A stretch of DNA of 25,622 nucleotides, from the NCBI GenBank assembly GCA_041485845.1, contig JBGPKH010000040.1:1-25622 (forward strand), given 5' to 3'. Below the pieces are notes generated by a model. It was not told where the DNA came from. It ran no database searches and saw only the letters and a program-made list of their open reading frames with translations. Position 1 is the stretch's first letter. Every line of letters begins with the position of its first letter. Source of the DNA: OMOG01 sp041485845. Lineage in GTDB: Bacteria; Acidobacteriota; Terriglobia; Bryobacterales; Bryobacteraceae. A program made the position numbers and the translations under genes. Shown here piece by piece: positions 1-7,351 of this stretch.

Positions 1-1325
1 CCTATGTGGTCAAGACCGCCCAGGCTTTCCGCCCCCATGTGCTGGACATGTTTGAGCCGCAGGACCATCCCAACGATTTCGCATACCCCGGCGGCCCGCC
101 GAAGCGTCCCTACGACATCACCGGCTGGACGCTCGCCATCCAGATGGGCGTGAAGTTTGACCGCATCCTGGACGCATTCGATGGTCCGTTCACCAAGGTC
201 AGCGGGCTGCTTCCCCCGCCTGCGAGCTCGATCATGGGGCCGGCCAGTCCTGCGGGCTACCTGATCAGCCACCAGATCAACAATTCGTTCATCCTGATCA
301 ACCGCCTGCTCCAGGCGGGCGCCGACGTCTACTGGTTGAAGAAGGAACAGACCGCAGGCGGACAGGATCTCGGGACCGGCAGCATCTGGGTTCCGGCATC
401 TGCGGCCGTTCGTCCGGCGCTCGATCGCGGCGCGAAAGAACTCGGCGTGCCGATACACGCCGTGGCCAAGGCGCCCAGCGGCGAAGCCCTCAAGCTCAAG
501 CCCATCCGCATCGGACTCTACGACCAGTACGGCGGCATGATGCCGGCCGGTTGGACCCGGTGGCTCTTCGAACAATATGAGATGCCGTTCCAGATGGTCT
601 ATCCGGCCACCATTGATGCGGGAGATTTGAAGAGCAAGTTCGACGTGCTGGTGTTCGTCACCGGGGCCATCCGCGGCGCCGCGGGCTTCGGTGGACGCGG
701 CGGCGGTGGCGGCGGTGGCGGCGGCCGCGGCGGCGCGGCGGCGACACCCGAGAACACGCCCGAAGAATACCGCGCGTGGATGGGCCGCGTCTCCGACGAC
801 AAGTCCATTCCCCAGATCCGTAAGTTCGTCGAGTCCGGGGGATCCGTGGTCACCATCGGCAGCTCGACGGGCGTCGCCGAGCTGCTGGGTTTGCCGGTGA
901 AAAGCTTCCTTACGGAAATGGGTCCCGACGGCCGGGAGCGCGCGCTTCCCCGCGAGAAGTTTTACATTCCGGGATCGCTGCTGAAAATGACCGTCGATAA
1001 CACCAATCCGCTGGCCTACGGCATGCCGAAGGTCGTAGACGTGTTCTTCGAAAACAGCCCGGTGTTCAAACTCCAGCCCACGGTGCAATTGCAGCACACG
1101 TCGCCGGTCGGCTGGTTCAGCGGCACGCAGGTGCTGGACAGCGGCTGGGCCTGGGGCCAGCAGTATCTCGATGGCGGTACCGCTGTCGCCGAGGCCACGC
1201 TGGGCGAAGGCAAGGTGGTGCTCCTCGGGCCGGAGGTCAACTTCCGCGACCAGCCGCACGGCACGTATAAGCTGCTGTTCAACGGCCTCTATTACGGGAG
1301 CGCGAAGGCGGCGGCGTTGCCGTAG
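1..1325 (+). CDS. M14-type metallopeptidase, C-terminal part (5' truncated by window)
   Basis: The frame is open from the first bases and ends at TAG 1323-1325, so about 441 C-terminal residues are seen and the true start lies outside. No zinc-ligand motif is visible here; any catalytic carboxypeptidase domain would be upstream. What is seen resembles the long C-terminal region of large secreted acidobacterial M14 proteins, with a class-I amidotransferase-like fold region around 'RIGLYDQYGGMMPAGWTRW' (about residue 168 on) and 'FDVLVFVTGAIRG'. A run of Gly/Arg codons (about 690-740) inserts a low-complexity loop inside that region. The C-terminus 'EGKVVLLGPEVNFRDQPHGT' is typical of the ThuA/amidotransferase-like tails in this group. 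It is probably exported and degrades peptides, but that is family knowledge. Family assignment is moderately sure; substrate is unknown. Confidence 0.6.
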   Translation, partial: YVVKTAQAFRPHVLDMFEPQDHPNDFAYPGGPPKRPYDITGWTLAIQMGVKFDRILDAFDGPFTKVSGLLPPPASSIMGPASPAGYLISHQINNSFILINRLLQAGADVYWLKKEQTAGGQDLGTGSIWVPASAAVRPALDRGAKELGVPIHAVAKAPSGEALKLKPIRIGLYDQYGGMMPAGWTRWLFEQYEMPFQMVYPATIDAGDLKSKFDVLVFVTGAIRGAAGFGGRGGGGGGGGGRGGAAATPENTPEEYRAWMGRVSDDKSIPQIRKFVESGGSVVTIGSSTGVAELLGLPVKSFLTEMGPDGRERALPREKFYIPGSLLKMTVDNTNPLAYGMPKVVDVFFENSPVFKLQPTVQLQHTSPVGWFSGTQVLDSGWAWGQQYLDGGTAVAEATLGEGKVVLLGPEVNFRDQPHGTYKLLFNGLYYGSAKAAALP

Positions 1326-1340
1326 AAACCAAGAAAAAGG

Positions 1341-1415
1341 GCCACAAATGAACACGAATGAACATGGATAAGAACGCAAAGCAGCCATTTGTGTTCATTC
1401 GTGTTCATTCGTGGC
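1341..1415. repeat. Imperfect inverted repeat of a dispersed-element type (GAACACGAATG family)
   Basis: Left arm 1341-1364 (gccacaaatgaacacgaatg + aaca) pairs with right arm 1392-1415 with a single mismatch over 24 bases. A shorter outer match (AAACCAAGA / TCTTGGTTT) extends it. The right arm contains a tandem 10-mer gtgttcattc at 1391-1400 and 1401-1410. It begins 15 bases after the peptidase stop codon, so it may also act as a transcript-end hairpin. Similar 'NTNEHE'-encoding repeats are, from memory, scattered in many soil-bacterial genomes; copy number here cannot be checked. Confidence 0.7.
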
Positions 1416-2366
1416 TCTTGGTTTTCCTGGCTGCCACACAACTCGGCGCCCAGGACCAGACCCCGGTCTTTCGGACGACCAGCGAGTTGGTGCTGGTGGA
1501 CGTCCAGGTGCTGCATACCCGGACCCGCACGCCGGCGGCATCGCTTCAGGTCAAAGACTTGCGGGTGTTCGAGGAAGGGGTTTCGCAGGAAATCCTGCAT
1601 TTCACGCGCGACGAGTTCCCGCTGTCCGTCGTTCTTCTGTTCGACCTGACCGATAGCGTTCGAGGAGTGCTGAAGCGCCTGGCCGAGGGCGCCAAGACCA
1701 CGCTCGCGCACTTCAAACCCGAGGACGATAGTGTCGGTGATGGTCTACGCCGGCGGCGCCCGCCTGGTCGACGGCTTCACCACGGACCGCGGCCGGACCG
1801 CGCGGTCCATCGAGAAGGCTGCCGGGATGCAGTTCGATGAGCCCGCCCACTTCAACGAAGCTCTCTACCAGGCCGCGCTGCAACTGCGGCAAGCGAACAG
1901 CCCGGGGAACCGCCGCCTGGTGATCTGGCTCACCGACAATTTGCCCAACGTCCCGTTCCGGACGCAGGAGTTCTCGCTCCACACCGAGATCGAAGCGCTT
2001 CGCGCGCTGCACGAGGAAGGGGTCACCGTCGCGCCGATCCTCATGAAGAGCGCGGCATGGGCGATCCTGGGCCCAATGGTGATGGCCACCGAAGCTCACC
2101 ACCGCAAGGCCTATCCCCCGGGGGACGCCCACAAATACGCCGAAGCGACCGGCGGGCAAGCGGTTGGTCTTCGCGGAAAGAAGCCGGAGGACCGGCTGGC
2201 ACAGTTGATCGACGAGCTTCGCGCGCGTTATACCATCGGCTACCGGCCCTCCGACCCTCAACCCGCCGGGACGTTCCGGAAGATCCGCGTGGAACTGGCT
2301 CCAGACGCAGCCCTACGGCCCAAGGAATGGACTGTCCTCGCGCGGCAGGGCTACTACCGCAGGTAA
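1358..2366 (+). pseudogene. VWFA-related secreted protein, frameshifted
   Basis: Two reading frames together make one VWFA-related acidobacterial protein. The first runs from ATG 1358: a short basic N-terminus, a hydrophobic stretch 'WLLVFLAATQLGAQ' (signal peptide), then 'SELVLVDVQVL' and the metal-site motif 'LFDLTDS' (a DxSxS variant). At 1730 there is one extra base: skipping that 'a' gives EDD-VSVMVYAGG and continues to TAA at 2364-2366 through 'NRRLVIWLTDN', 'VTVAPIL' and 'RYTIGYRPSDPQPAGTFRKIRV', the usual end of the family. The repaired product is about 335 residues. The break is not in a homopolymer, so slippage is not an obvious cause; an assembly error remains possible. If real, the product stops after about 160 residues. 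The family is extracytoplasmic with unknown ligands. Confidence 0.8.
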
Positions 2367-2370
2367 GAGG

Positions 2371-2702
2371 TCAACAAATCACTACGGTTGCGCGATGGCC
2401 CGGCACCGGGGCCAGCGCGTGGTCGCAGGTCGCCAGCGGCGCGTCCAGCGCTTCCGCCAGCGCCAGGTAGACGGCCTCGTATGCCGTAAGGTTGTGGCGA
2501 AGTTCCCCCAGGCGCGGCAGTAGAACATCGTGCGGTAGCGGACCAGCGGCAGGTCCGCATAGTCTTGCAGCGTACCTCTACATCCGCGAGGTGAGGGATG
2601 TGTATCGTCGGCCCCGGCGCCAACAAGTGACGCCGAATGCCGGCGGCATTTCACCGTGTTCAATAACACTTCCAGGATCGCAGACGCGTCTGCGACAATC
2701 AT
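2371..2702 (-). pseudogene. VapC-type PIN-domain toxin remnant
   Basis: The start ATG at 2702 overlaps the TGA of the upstream antitoxin remnant (ATGA), as in intact vapBC pairs. The first frame reads 'MIVADASAILEVLLNT', the PIN N-terminus with its first acidic residue (D5). The next recognisable segment, 'LLAPGPTIHIPHLADVEV', is in another frame, and 'LRHNLTAYEAVYLALAEALD' followed by 'APLATCDHALAPVPG' in a third; that last part carries the distal PIN acidic residues and ends at TGA 2371-2373. About a third of the middle of the domain, after LADVEV, is missing. A working toxin cannot be made. PIN toxins are ribonucleases, so loss is expected once the antitoxin decays. Confidence 0.75.
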
Positions 2703-2862
2703 CGCTGGGTCCGCTCTTCGCGCAGTATCCCGGCGGGTGAAACCTTGTATCTTACGACCTTTCTGGTAGCCAGGCGTTCGGCCAGTTCCTGGAGGGTGGG
2801 ACGGCTGACAACCTGCTCGATTTCCCTCGGAAGAAAGCCGGAAAGCGAGAGGCGATTGCCAT
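2699..2862 (-). pseudogene. VapB/FitA-type antitoxin C-terminal remnant
   Basis: The frame ending at TGA 2699-2701 reads 'SLSGFLPREIEQVVSRPTL' and then 'QELAERLATRKVVRYKVSPA' before 'GILREERTQR'. This matches the second helix and C-terminal toxin-binding tail of ribbon-helix-helix antitoxins paired with PIN toxins. The open frame extends upstream to an ATG at 2899, but beyond about 2860 the DNA is better explained by a formylglycine-enzyme-like fragment on the opposite strand. The ribbon strand that would bind DNA is therefore absent. Family call is good; the exact upstream boundary is uncertain by about 15 bases. Confidence 0.6.
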
Positions 2863-3094
2863 CGGAAGCCGAATGGGAGTGTGCGGCCAGAGCCGGCATT
2901 GACGCGGCGCGCTATGGCCCGCTGGACGACATAGGATGGCATCTCAGAAACAGCAAAATTCAGGCGCACCCCGTTGCATCAGATCAACCAGGGTTATGAT
3001 TGTCCCGATGGTACCGGTTCCGTCCGTCAAGCCCCCCAAGCCGGACGACAGCGTCGGGTTTCGATGTGTATGGGAACCTGGCCTTTCACAGTGA
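2850..3094 (+). pseudogene. Formylglycine-generating enzyme (FGE/SUMF1)-like domain remnant
   Basis: The plus strand reads 'RRLPSEAEWECAARAG' and then 'IDAARYGPLDDIGWHLRNS', 'AHPVASDQPGL', ending in TGA at 2997-2999. RLPSEAEWE-AARAG and HPV are hallmark motifs of the FGE-sulfatase domain. A second frame starting near 3008 ends 'DDSVGFRCVWEPGLSQ' with TGA at 3092-3094; 'GFRCV' is the usual last strand of that domain. The GLYDMLGNVWEW-type core that should lie between them is gone. FGE-like domains often neighbour Ser/Thr kinases in these bacteria, and a kinase head lies 90 bases on, but on the other strand. This is a deletion remnant, not a gene. Confidence 0.65.
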
Positions 3095-3122
3095 ACCACG
3101 CCGCGGCCCACACCACGCACCA

Positions 3123-3182
3123 CTCCTCCCGCAGTGCCGTAGTCAGATCCAGCCCCGCGGCCCGCCGCGCCGGCATGGCGGC
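3123..3182 (-). pseudogene. C-terminal tail remnant of an orphan MacB/FtsX-type permease
   Basis: The minus strand encodes 'MPARRAAGLDLTTALREEW', matching the end of the intact permease at 4004 ('LPARRAAGLDPTAALREE'). By hand count, 46 of 53 bases are identical between 3123-3175 and 4007-4059. The stop codon has been lost (TGG in place of TAG). Only the last helix edge and tail remain. Confidence 0.65.
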
Positions 3183-3184
3183 GT

Positions 3185-3283
3185 GCGGTTGAGCCGTGTG
3201 TCGCGGGCGCGCCACACCACGCCCATGCCGCCCTCTCCGAGCTTTTCCAGGATCTCGTAGTGCGACAGCGTCCGGCCGAGCAT
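3185..3283 (-). pseudogene. N-terminal head of a Ser/Thr protein kinase (PknB-like), truncated
   Basis: From ATG 3283 the frame reads 'MLGRTLSHYEILEKLG' followed by 'EGGMGVVWRARDTRLNR', which is the opening of bacterial Hanks-type kinases with the glycine-rich ATP loop GEGGMGVV. After 33 codons it joins abruptly, out of frame, to the permease tail at 3182. The catalytic Lys, HRD and DFG motifs are absent. A TATCAT box lies 12 bases before the ATG. The start region looks undamaged, which suggests that a deletion removed the rest of the gene. Confidence 0.7.
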
Positions 3284-3377
3284 GGTGATCACCCGATGAT
3301 ACACTCATTTGTCGGCGCGGCGCTTCCGAAACTGCCCTCGATCCGGACCTCCTGGCCGAATCAGTCTGCTCCTGAAC

Positions 3378-3642
3378 TTACGATCCCCTGAGCAACTCAA
3401 AATACCGCTCCCGGCTCATGCCGGCGGTCCGGAGGAGGTTTTTGATGATGAACACCGGAACGGCCCGGTACGTCGGGATCACGATCGGGCGCCTCACGGT
3501 AGTGGGTCAACTGACCCACTACCCGCCTCACGCCCGCCTTGACATAGATGCGGTGGTCGCCCTCCTGGCGGTCGAAGCGGAATCCGTCCTGCTCGAATAC
3601 CCGGATGACGTCTTGGAAATGAACCGGCGGGATGGCGGCCAT
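3378..3642 (-). pseudogene. hicA: HicA-type mRNA interferase toxin, interrupted by a palindromic insertion
   Basis: From ATG 3642 the frame reads 'MAAIPPVHFQDVIRVFEQDG' then 'DRQEGDHRIYVKAGVRR', a HicA double-stranded-RNA-binding-like fold with its active His (H30, in GDH). The frame is then lost at 3490-3531. Removing one 8-bp repeat plus the palindrome (34 bp) restores 'RPIVIPTYRAVPVFIIKNLL' and 'RTAGMSRERYFELLRGS', stop TAA 3378-3380. That gives a complete 76-residue HicA of normal length. As it stands, translation runs in the wrong frame to 3397 and loses the second half of the fold. The gene starts 5 bases after the hicB stop, so the two are cotranscribed. HicA toxins cleave mRNA on ribosomes; this copy is very likely dead. 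Confidence 0.8.
3490..3531. mobile_element. 26-bp palindrome flanked by 8-bp direct repeats, inside hicA
   Basis: A near-perfect palindrome has arms ggtagtgggtca (3498-3509) and tgacccactacc (3512-3523) around a 2-base centre. It is flanked by identical 8-mers cgcctcac at 3490-3497 and 3524-3531. The 34 bases (palindrome plus one 8-mer) are exactly what must be removed to restore the HicA frame. The layout is that of a tiny inserted element with a target-site duplication. It has no coding capacity, so it would have to be mobilised in trans. A second copy was not seen in this window. Confidence 0.6.
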
Positions 3643-3647
3643 CGCGG

Positions 3648-3917
3648 TTATTTGATGCTCATAGTGAGGCGGTCAATCGACACGAATTCCGGGGCGCGCC
3701 AGCCCTCCCCTTCCGGTTCGTAGCCGGCCTCCTGCAAGATCTCGTCCAGGGTGCCCATGTCGGCGCTTGCGGCAAGAAACCCTCGCACCGCGTCGCGGAT
3801 GTTACGGCGGGCTTCCTCATCGGTCGCACCACAACTCGAAACATCCAGCGCCGGCACGTAAGCAACGTAGGTGTCCCCTTCCTTGAAGATGTGGGTGTCG
3901 AATGAAAAATCCCGCAT
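3648..3917 (-). CDS. hicB: HicB-like antitoxin
   Basis: This 89-residue protein starts 'MRDFSFDTHIFKEGDTYVAY' and continues 'VPALDVSSCGATDEEARRNI', the HicB partial RNase H-like fold with its conserved 'YVAYVPALDVSSCG-T-EEA' core. The C-terminus 'PEFVSIDRLTMSIK' carries no obvious added DNA-binding domain. The start at 3917 is preferred over upstream in-frame codons because GGAGGA lies 7 bases ahead of it and homology begins there. It precedes hicA by 5 bases, in antitoxin-first order. HicB normally binds and silences HicA. Here the antitoxin is intact while its toxin gene is interrupted, so it is now an orphan. Confidence 0.75.
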   Translation of the reverse strand: MRDFSFDTHIFKEGDTYVAYVPALDVSSCGATDEEARRNIRDAVRGFLAASADMGTLDEILQEAGYEPEGEGWRAPEFVSIDRLTMSIK

Positions 3918-3947
3918 GGGCTGATCCTCCCGTCTCCCGTGACTTTC

Positions 3948-3953
3948 AGTGTA
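3948..3953 (-). promoter_or_regulatory. Possible -10 box for hicBA
   Basis: On the minus strand TACACT lies 30 bases upstream of the hicB ATG. A TTGACG is present only 14 bases further upstream, too close for a standard -35, so only the -10 is proposed. Confidence 0.3.
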
Positions 3954-4003
3954 GGGCGGCGGGGGTTCGTCAATAAACGTCGGCCTGGTCGGGCTCGCTG
4001 TCA

Positions 4004-6487
4004 CTACTCCTCCCGCAGCGCCGCGGTCGGATCGAGGCCCGCGGCGCGCCGCGCCGGCAGCCAGCAGGCGAATGCCGCGATGGCGAAGAACAGCACGGCA
4101 ATCGAACTGAAAGTGACCAGATCGTGCGGCGCCACGCCCACCAGCATACTGGCCATCACCCGCGTGAGACTCAGCGCCGCCAGAATGCCGCAGACGATTC
4201 CCGCCGCGCTCAGGCGCAGCCCCTGCCCCACCACCAGTTGCAGGATGCTCATCGGCGCCGCGCCCAGGGCCATGCGCAGCCCGATCTCCGCGGTCCTCTG
4301 TCTCACCGAATCGGAAAGTACCCCATACAGTCCCACGGCGGCGAGGATCACCGCGATCGCGCCAAAGATGCCGATGAGGATCAGGGCGAAACGCGTCTGC
4401 GCCTGCGCGCGGTCGATGAACGTCTGCATGGGTGTCAGCTCGGAAACCGCCACTCGCTTGTCGAACTTCGCGATCTCGGCCCTGACCAGCGGCACGAGGC
4501 GCGAGGGATCGCCATCCGTGCGCAACAACCAGCGATTGACCGCGCCGAAGCCCCCAAAACCATCGGTGAAAAACATGCCTTCACGGCCGTCCGCCGCCAG
4601 CGTGTCGTGACGCTGGTGCGCCACCACCCCGATCACCTGGTACCATTCCGCCTCGGGGGTGTTGATGCGGGCGAGCATGCGCTTCCCCACCGCCGATTCA
4701 TGCGGAAAGGCTTTGGCGGCCATGTTCTGGTCGATGATCAGGATCTTGGCTTCGGGCGCGTTGTCGGCCTCCGTGAAAGCCCGGCCGGCAATCAGCCGCG
4801 TTCCCATCGCCTCAAAGTAACCTGGGAGCACGAAGAACGCGTTCCCCTGGTTGTACTTGTTGGGATCGGCCAGCGCCTCCTCGGTGCCCCAACGCGCCAG
4901 CGGCGAAAAGCCGTCCAGGGGGGATGACGAGGTCGCGGTCACGGCGTTGACTCCCGGCAGCGCGGACAAGCGGTCGCGAAGGTCCTTGACCTTGACCTTG
5001 GCTTCTTCGGGCGACCTGGCCGTGGTGATCGGCAGCAGGAACGTCAGGATCCCCCGTGGCTTGTAGCCCGGGTCCACGTTCTGCAGCGCGATGAAGCTGC
5101 GAATCATGAGGCCGCAGCCGATCAGCAGCACGAACGACAACGCCACTTCGGCGACCACCACCACGCTGCGCAGAATACGGCCCGACCCGAGGCCGCTGGT
5201 GCGCCCGCTGGAACGCAGGATGTCCATGACGTCCGGCCGCGAAGCCCGCAGCGCCGGCAGAAGACCGAACACCGCGGCAGCGGCCAGCGCCGCCAGCGCG
5301 GTAAACCAGAGCACCGGCTGGTCGATCTCGACCGCGTCCAGACGGGGCAGGTTCTTCGGCCCGAGCGAGATGAGCAGGTCGATGCCCAGCCGCGCCAGGA
5401 GGAGGCCCAGCAGTGCGCCGCCGCCCGCCAGCAGCAGGGTCTCGGCCAGCATCTGGCGCATCAGGTCCCATTGGTTTCCGCCCAGCGCGGCGCGCAATGC
5501 CAGCTCGCGTCCGCGCGCCGAGGCGCGCAGGAGCAGCAGGTTGGCCACGTTGGCGCAGGCGATGAGCAGCAGGAAGATCACCGCGCCCATGAGAGCCAGA
5601 ATCGCCGGACGCACTTCCTCCACCAGGTTCTTTTGCATGGGCTCGAGGCGCAGGTAAAAGCCGGAGGTGGCCTTGATGGGGAAGCGCTGCCGCAACTCCG
5701 CGGCGATTCCGTCCAACTGCGCCTGCGCGCGTTCGAACGAGATGCCCGGCTTGACCCGCGCCACCACGCGCAACCCGACGTTATTGCGATTGGCGCCCTG
5801 GATTTGCAGGCGCATCGCGGTCCAGATCTGGGGCATCCGCTCCAGACCCGCTTTGGGCGGAAAGAGCAGTTCGAAACCCGGCGCCAGGACTCCGGCGATT
5901 TGCGCCTTGCCGTTGCCGAAGTCGATGCTGCGGCCCACCACGTTGGGGTCGGCTGCAAAGTGCTTCTTCCAATACTCGTCGGTCAGGATGGCGATCGCCG
6001 GCAGCCGTGGCCGCTGCGCGGCTTGCGGCTGCCCCGGCGCCGGTTGGGGAGGAGGCGGCGCCGGAACACCGTCCTGCTCGATGAAATCGCGCCCCAGTTC
6101 GATGCGCGCTCCCAGCAGGCGGAAGAAGTTCGGCGTGGCCGCGCCGGTGCGAATCATCTCCGGTTCGGCGTTGTCGCCCGTGATGGTGGCGCGTCCGGTG
6201 TTCACCGCCGCGAAATCGTCGAACAGGTTCGCGCCGTGCCGCAGATCGTCGAAATCGGGGGGCGAGAAAGGCCAATCGACCACGTGGCGCGTACGCAGGT
6301 CGCCCCACACCAGCACCAGCCGCTGCGGATCCGCATAGGGCAGCGGCCGCAGCAGTACGGCGTTCACCACACTGAAAATGGCAGTGCTCGCGCCGATTCC
6401 CAGGGCGATCGTGGCCACCGCCGTGAGTGTGAATGCGGGGCTCTTCCGCAGCGATCGCAATGCGTAGACGAAGTCCTTTAGCGGCAT
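4004..6487 (-). CDS. Orphan MacB/FtsX-type ABC permease (acidobacterial duplicated type)
   Basis: This 827-residue membrane protein starts 'MPLKDFVYALRSLRKSPAFT' and ends ALREE, stop TAG 4004-4006. It has an N-terminal helix (about 20-40), a MacB periplasmic core domain containing 'LLRPLPYADPQRLV' and 'FSPPDFDDL', an FtsX block with 'AVIFLLLIACANVANLLLLR', a second periplasmic region, and a last FtsX block with 'RTAEIGLRMALGAAPMSILQ'. The duplicated architecture is typical of acidobacterial permeases that lack an adjacent ATPase, and none is seen here. Such proteins are thought to work in export or as mechanotransmission devices; the substrate is unknown. The frame is open upstream past 7200 antisense to the SDR gene, but homology begins at 6487, where the start was placed. 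No strong ribosome site is visible. Confidence 0.88.
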   Translation of the reverse strand: MPLKDFVYALRSLRKSPAFTLTAVATIALGIGASTAIFSVVNAVLLRPLPYADPQRLVLVWGDLRTRHVVDWPFSPPDFDDLRHGANLFDDFAAVNTGRATITGDNAEPEMIRTGAATPNFFRLLGARIELGRDFIEQDGVPAPPPPQPAPGQPQAAQRPRLPAIAILTDEYWKKHFAADPNVVGRSIDFGNGKAQIAGVLAPGFELLFPPKAGLERMPQIWTAMRLQIQGANRNNVGLRVVARVKPGISFERAQAQLDGIAAELRQRFPIKATSGFYLRLEPMQKNLVEEVRPAILALMGAVIFLLLIACANVANLLLLRASARGRELALRAALGGNQWDLMRQMLAETLLLAGGGALLGLLLARLGIDLLISLGPKNLPRLDAVEIDQPVLWFTALAALAAAAVFGLLPALRASRPDVMDILRSSGRTSGLGSGRILRSVVVVAEVALSFVLLIGCGLMIRSFIALQNVDPGYKPRGILTFLLPITTARSPEEAKVKVKDLRDRLSALPGVNAVTATSSSPLDGFSPLARWGTEEALADPNKYNQGNAFFVLPGYFEAMGTRLIAGRAFTEADNAPEAKILIIDQNMAAKAFPHESAVGKRMLARINTPEAEWYQVIGVVAHQRHDTLAADGREGMFFTDGFGGFGAVNRWLLRTDGDPSRLVPLVRAEIAKFDKRVAVSELTPMQTFIDRAQAQTRFALILIGIFGAIAVILAAVGLYGVLSDSVRQRTAEIGLRMALGAAPMSILQLVVGQGLRLSAAGIVCGILAALSLTRVMASMLVGVAPHDLVTFSSIAVLFFAIAAFACWLPARRAAGLDPTAALREE

Positions 6488-6619
6488 GAGGCTATCCCGA
6501 TGCACGCGCCGTGCCCGATAGGATGGTCTAGCGGGTGCTGAAGAGAAAGACGTTGGAGTCGGGGCGGCGTTAGAAGGTGACCGGTCGTGGGATTGCCGTC
6601 CCGAAATCGGACCGCCGGA

Positions 6620-6625
6620 TATAAT
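6620..6625 (+). promoter_or_regulatory. -10 box next to the SDR start (leaderless promoter)
   Basis: A perfect TATAAT ends 9 bases before the ATG at 6635, so transcription should start at or within a few bases of the start codon. No Shine-Dalgarno sequence is present. TTGCCG at 6593-6598 is 21 bases upstream of the box, too far to be a good -35. Confidence 0.6.
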
Positions 6626-6634
6626 GGACAACGC

Positions 6635-7333
6635 ATGCAGGCACTCGCGGATCGCATTGTCATTGTCACGGGGGCCAAGGGCGGCCTCGGCGCGCACGTT
6701 ACCCGGGCCTTCCTGGGCGCGGGAGCGTGGGTGGCCGGATCGTCGAGAACCATCCACGATTCCGAGTTCGATCACCCCCGGTTCATGGGAATCCCGGCGG
6801 ACCTCACCCAGACCGGCGACGCCGGGCGTCTCGCGGACACGGTCATCCAGCGATTCGGAAAGATCGACGCGCTGGTACACGTGGCGGGCGGCTTTGCCGG
6901 CGGCAGCCCCCTCCACGAAACCGACGATGCCACCTGGGACGGGATGATGGACCTCAACCTGCGCGCCGCGTTCCACATTCTGCGGGCGGTGATTCCGCCT
7001 ATGCGGAAAGAACGCCGCGGAAGGATCGTGGCGATCGGCAGTCGCGCGGCCGTGGAACCGGCGGCCAATATCGGCGCGTACAGCGCGTCCAAGGCCGCGC
7101 TGGTTTCGCTCGTGCGGACGGCCGCCCTGGAGAATCGCGACCTCGGCATCACGGCCAACGCGATTCTCCCGGGCACGATCGATACCGAGGCGAATCGTAA
7201 ATCGGACCCGAATGCCGACCGTTCGCGCTGGGTATCCCCCGAGCGGCTGGCCGAACTGGCGTTGTTCCTGGTGTCGGACGCGGGCGAGCAAATCACCGGA
7301 GCGGCGATTCCGTTCTACGGCGCGGGACTGTAA
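6635..7333 (+). CDS. Short-chain dehydrogenase/reductase (SDR)
   Basis: This 232-residue enzyme begins 'MQALADRIVIVTGAKGGLGA', which carries the Rossmann nucleotide-binding motif TGxxxGxG (TGAKGGLG). 'LVHVAGG' is the NNAG-type strand, with His-Val in place of Asn-Asn. The catalytic set is visible: the Ser region 'IVAIGSRAAVEP', and Tyr-x-x-x-Lys in 'YSASKAAL'. It ends 'GEQITGAAIPFYGAGL'. It is a classical NAD(P)-dependent cytosolic oxidoreductase, but the substrate cannot be told. The start at 6635 is chosen over an upstream in-frame codon because homology and the -10 box place it there. It is divergent from the permease and convergent with the next gene. Length is at the short end of normal. 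Confidence 0.9.
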   Translation: MQALADRIVIVTGAKGGLGAHVTRAFLGAGAWVAGSSRTIHDSEFDHPRFMGIPADLTQTGDAGRLADTVIQRFGKIDALVHVAGGFAGGSPLHETDDATWDGMMDLNLRAAFHILRAVIPPMRKERRGRIVAIGSRAAVEPAANIGAYSASKAALVSLVRTAALENRDLGITANAILPGTIDTEANRKSDPNADRSRWVSPERLAELALFLVSDAGEQITGAAIPFYGAGL

Positions 7334-7351
7334 CCGGCCTCGTCGCGCGGT

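Noticed and set aside
2382..2969. A single 195-residue minus-strand protein
   Set aside because: It mixes a PIN start with out-of-frame sequence and crosses the FGE fragment; it is not one gene.
6488..7291. N-terminal extension of the permease frame upstream of 6487
   Set aside because: It is antisense to the SDR gene and has no similarity to permeases; homology starts at MPLKDF.
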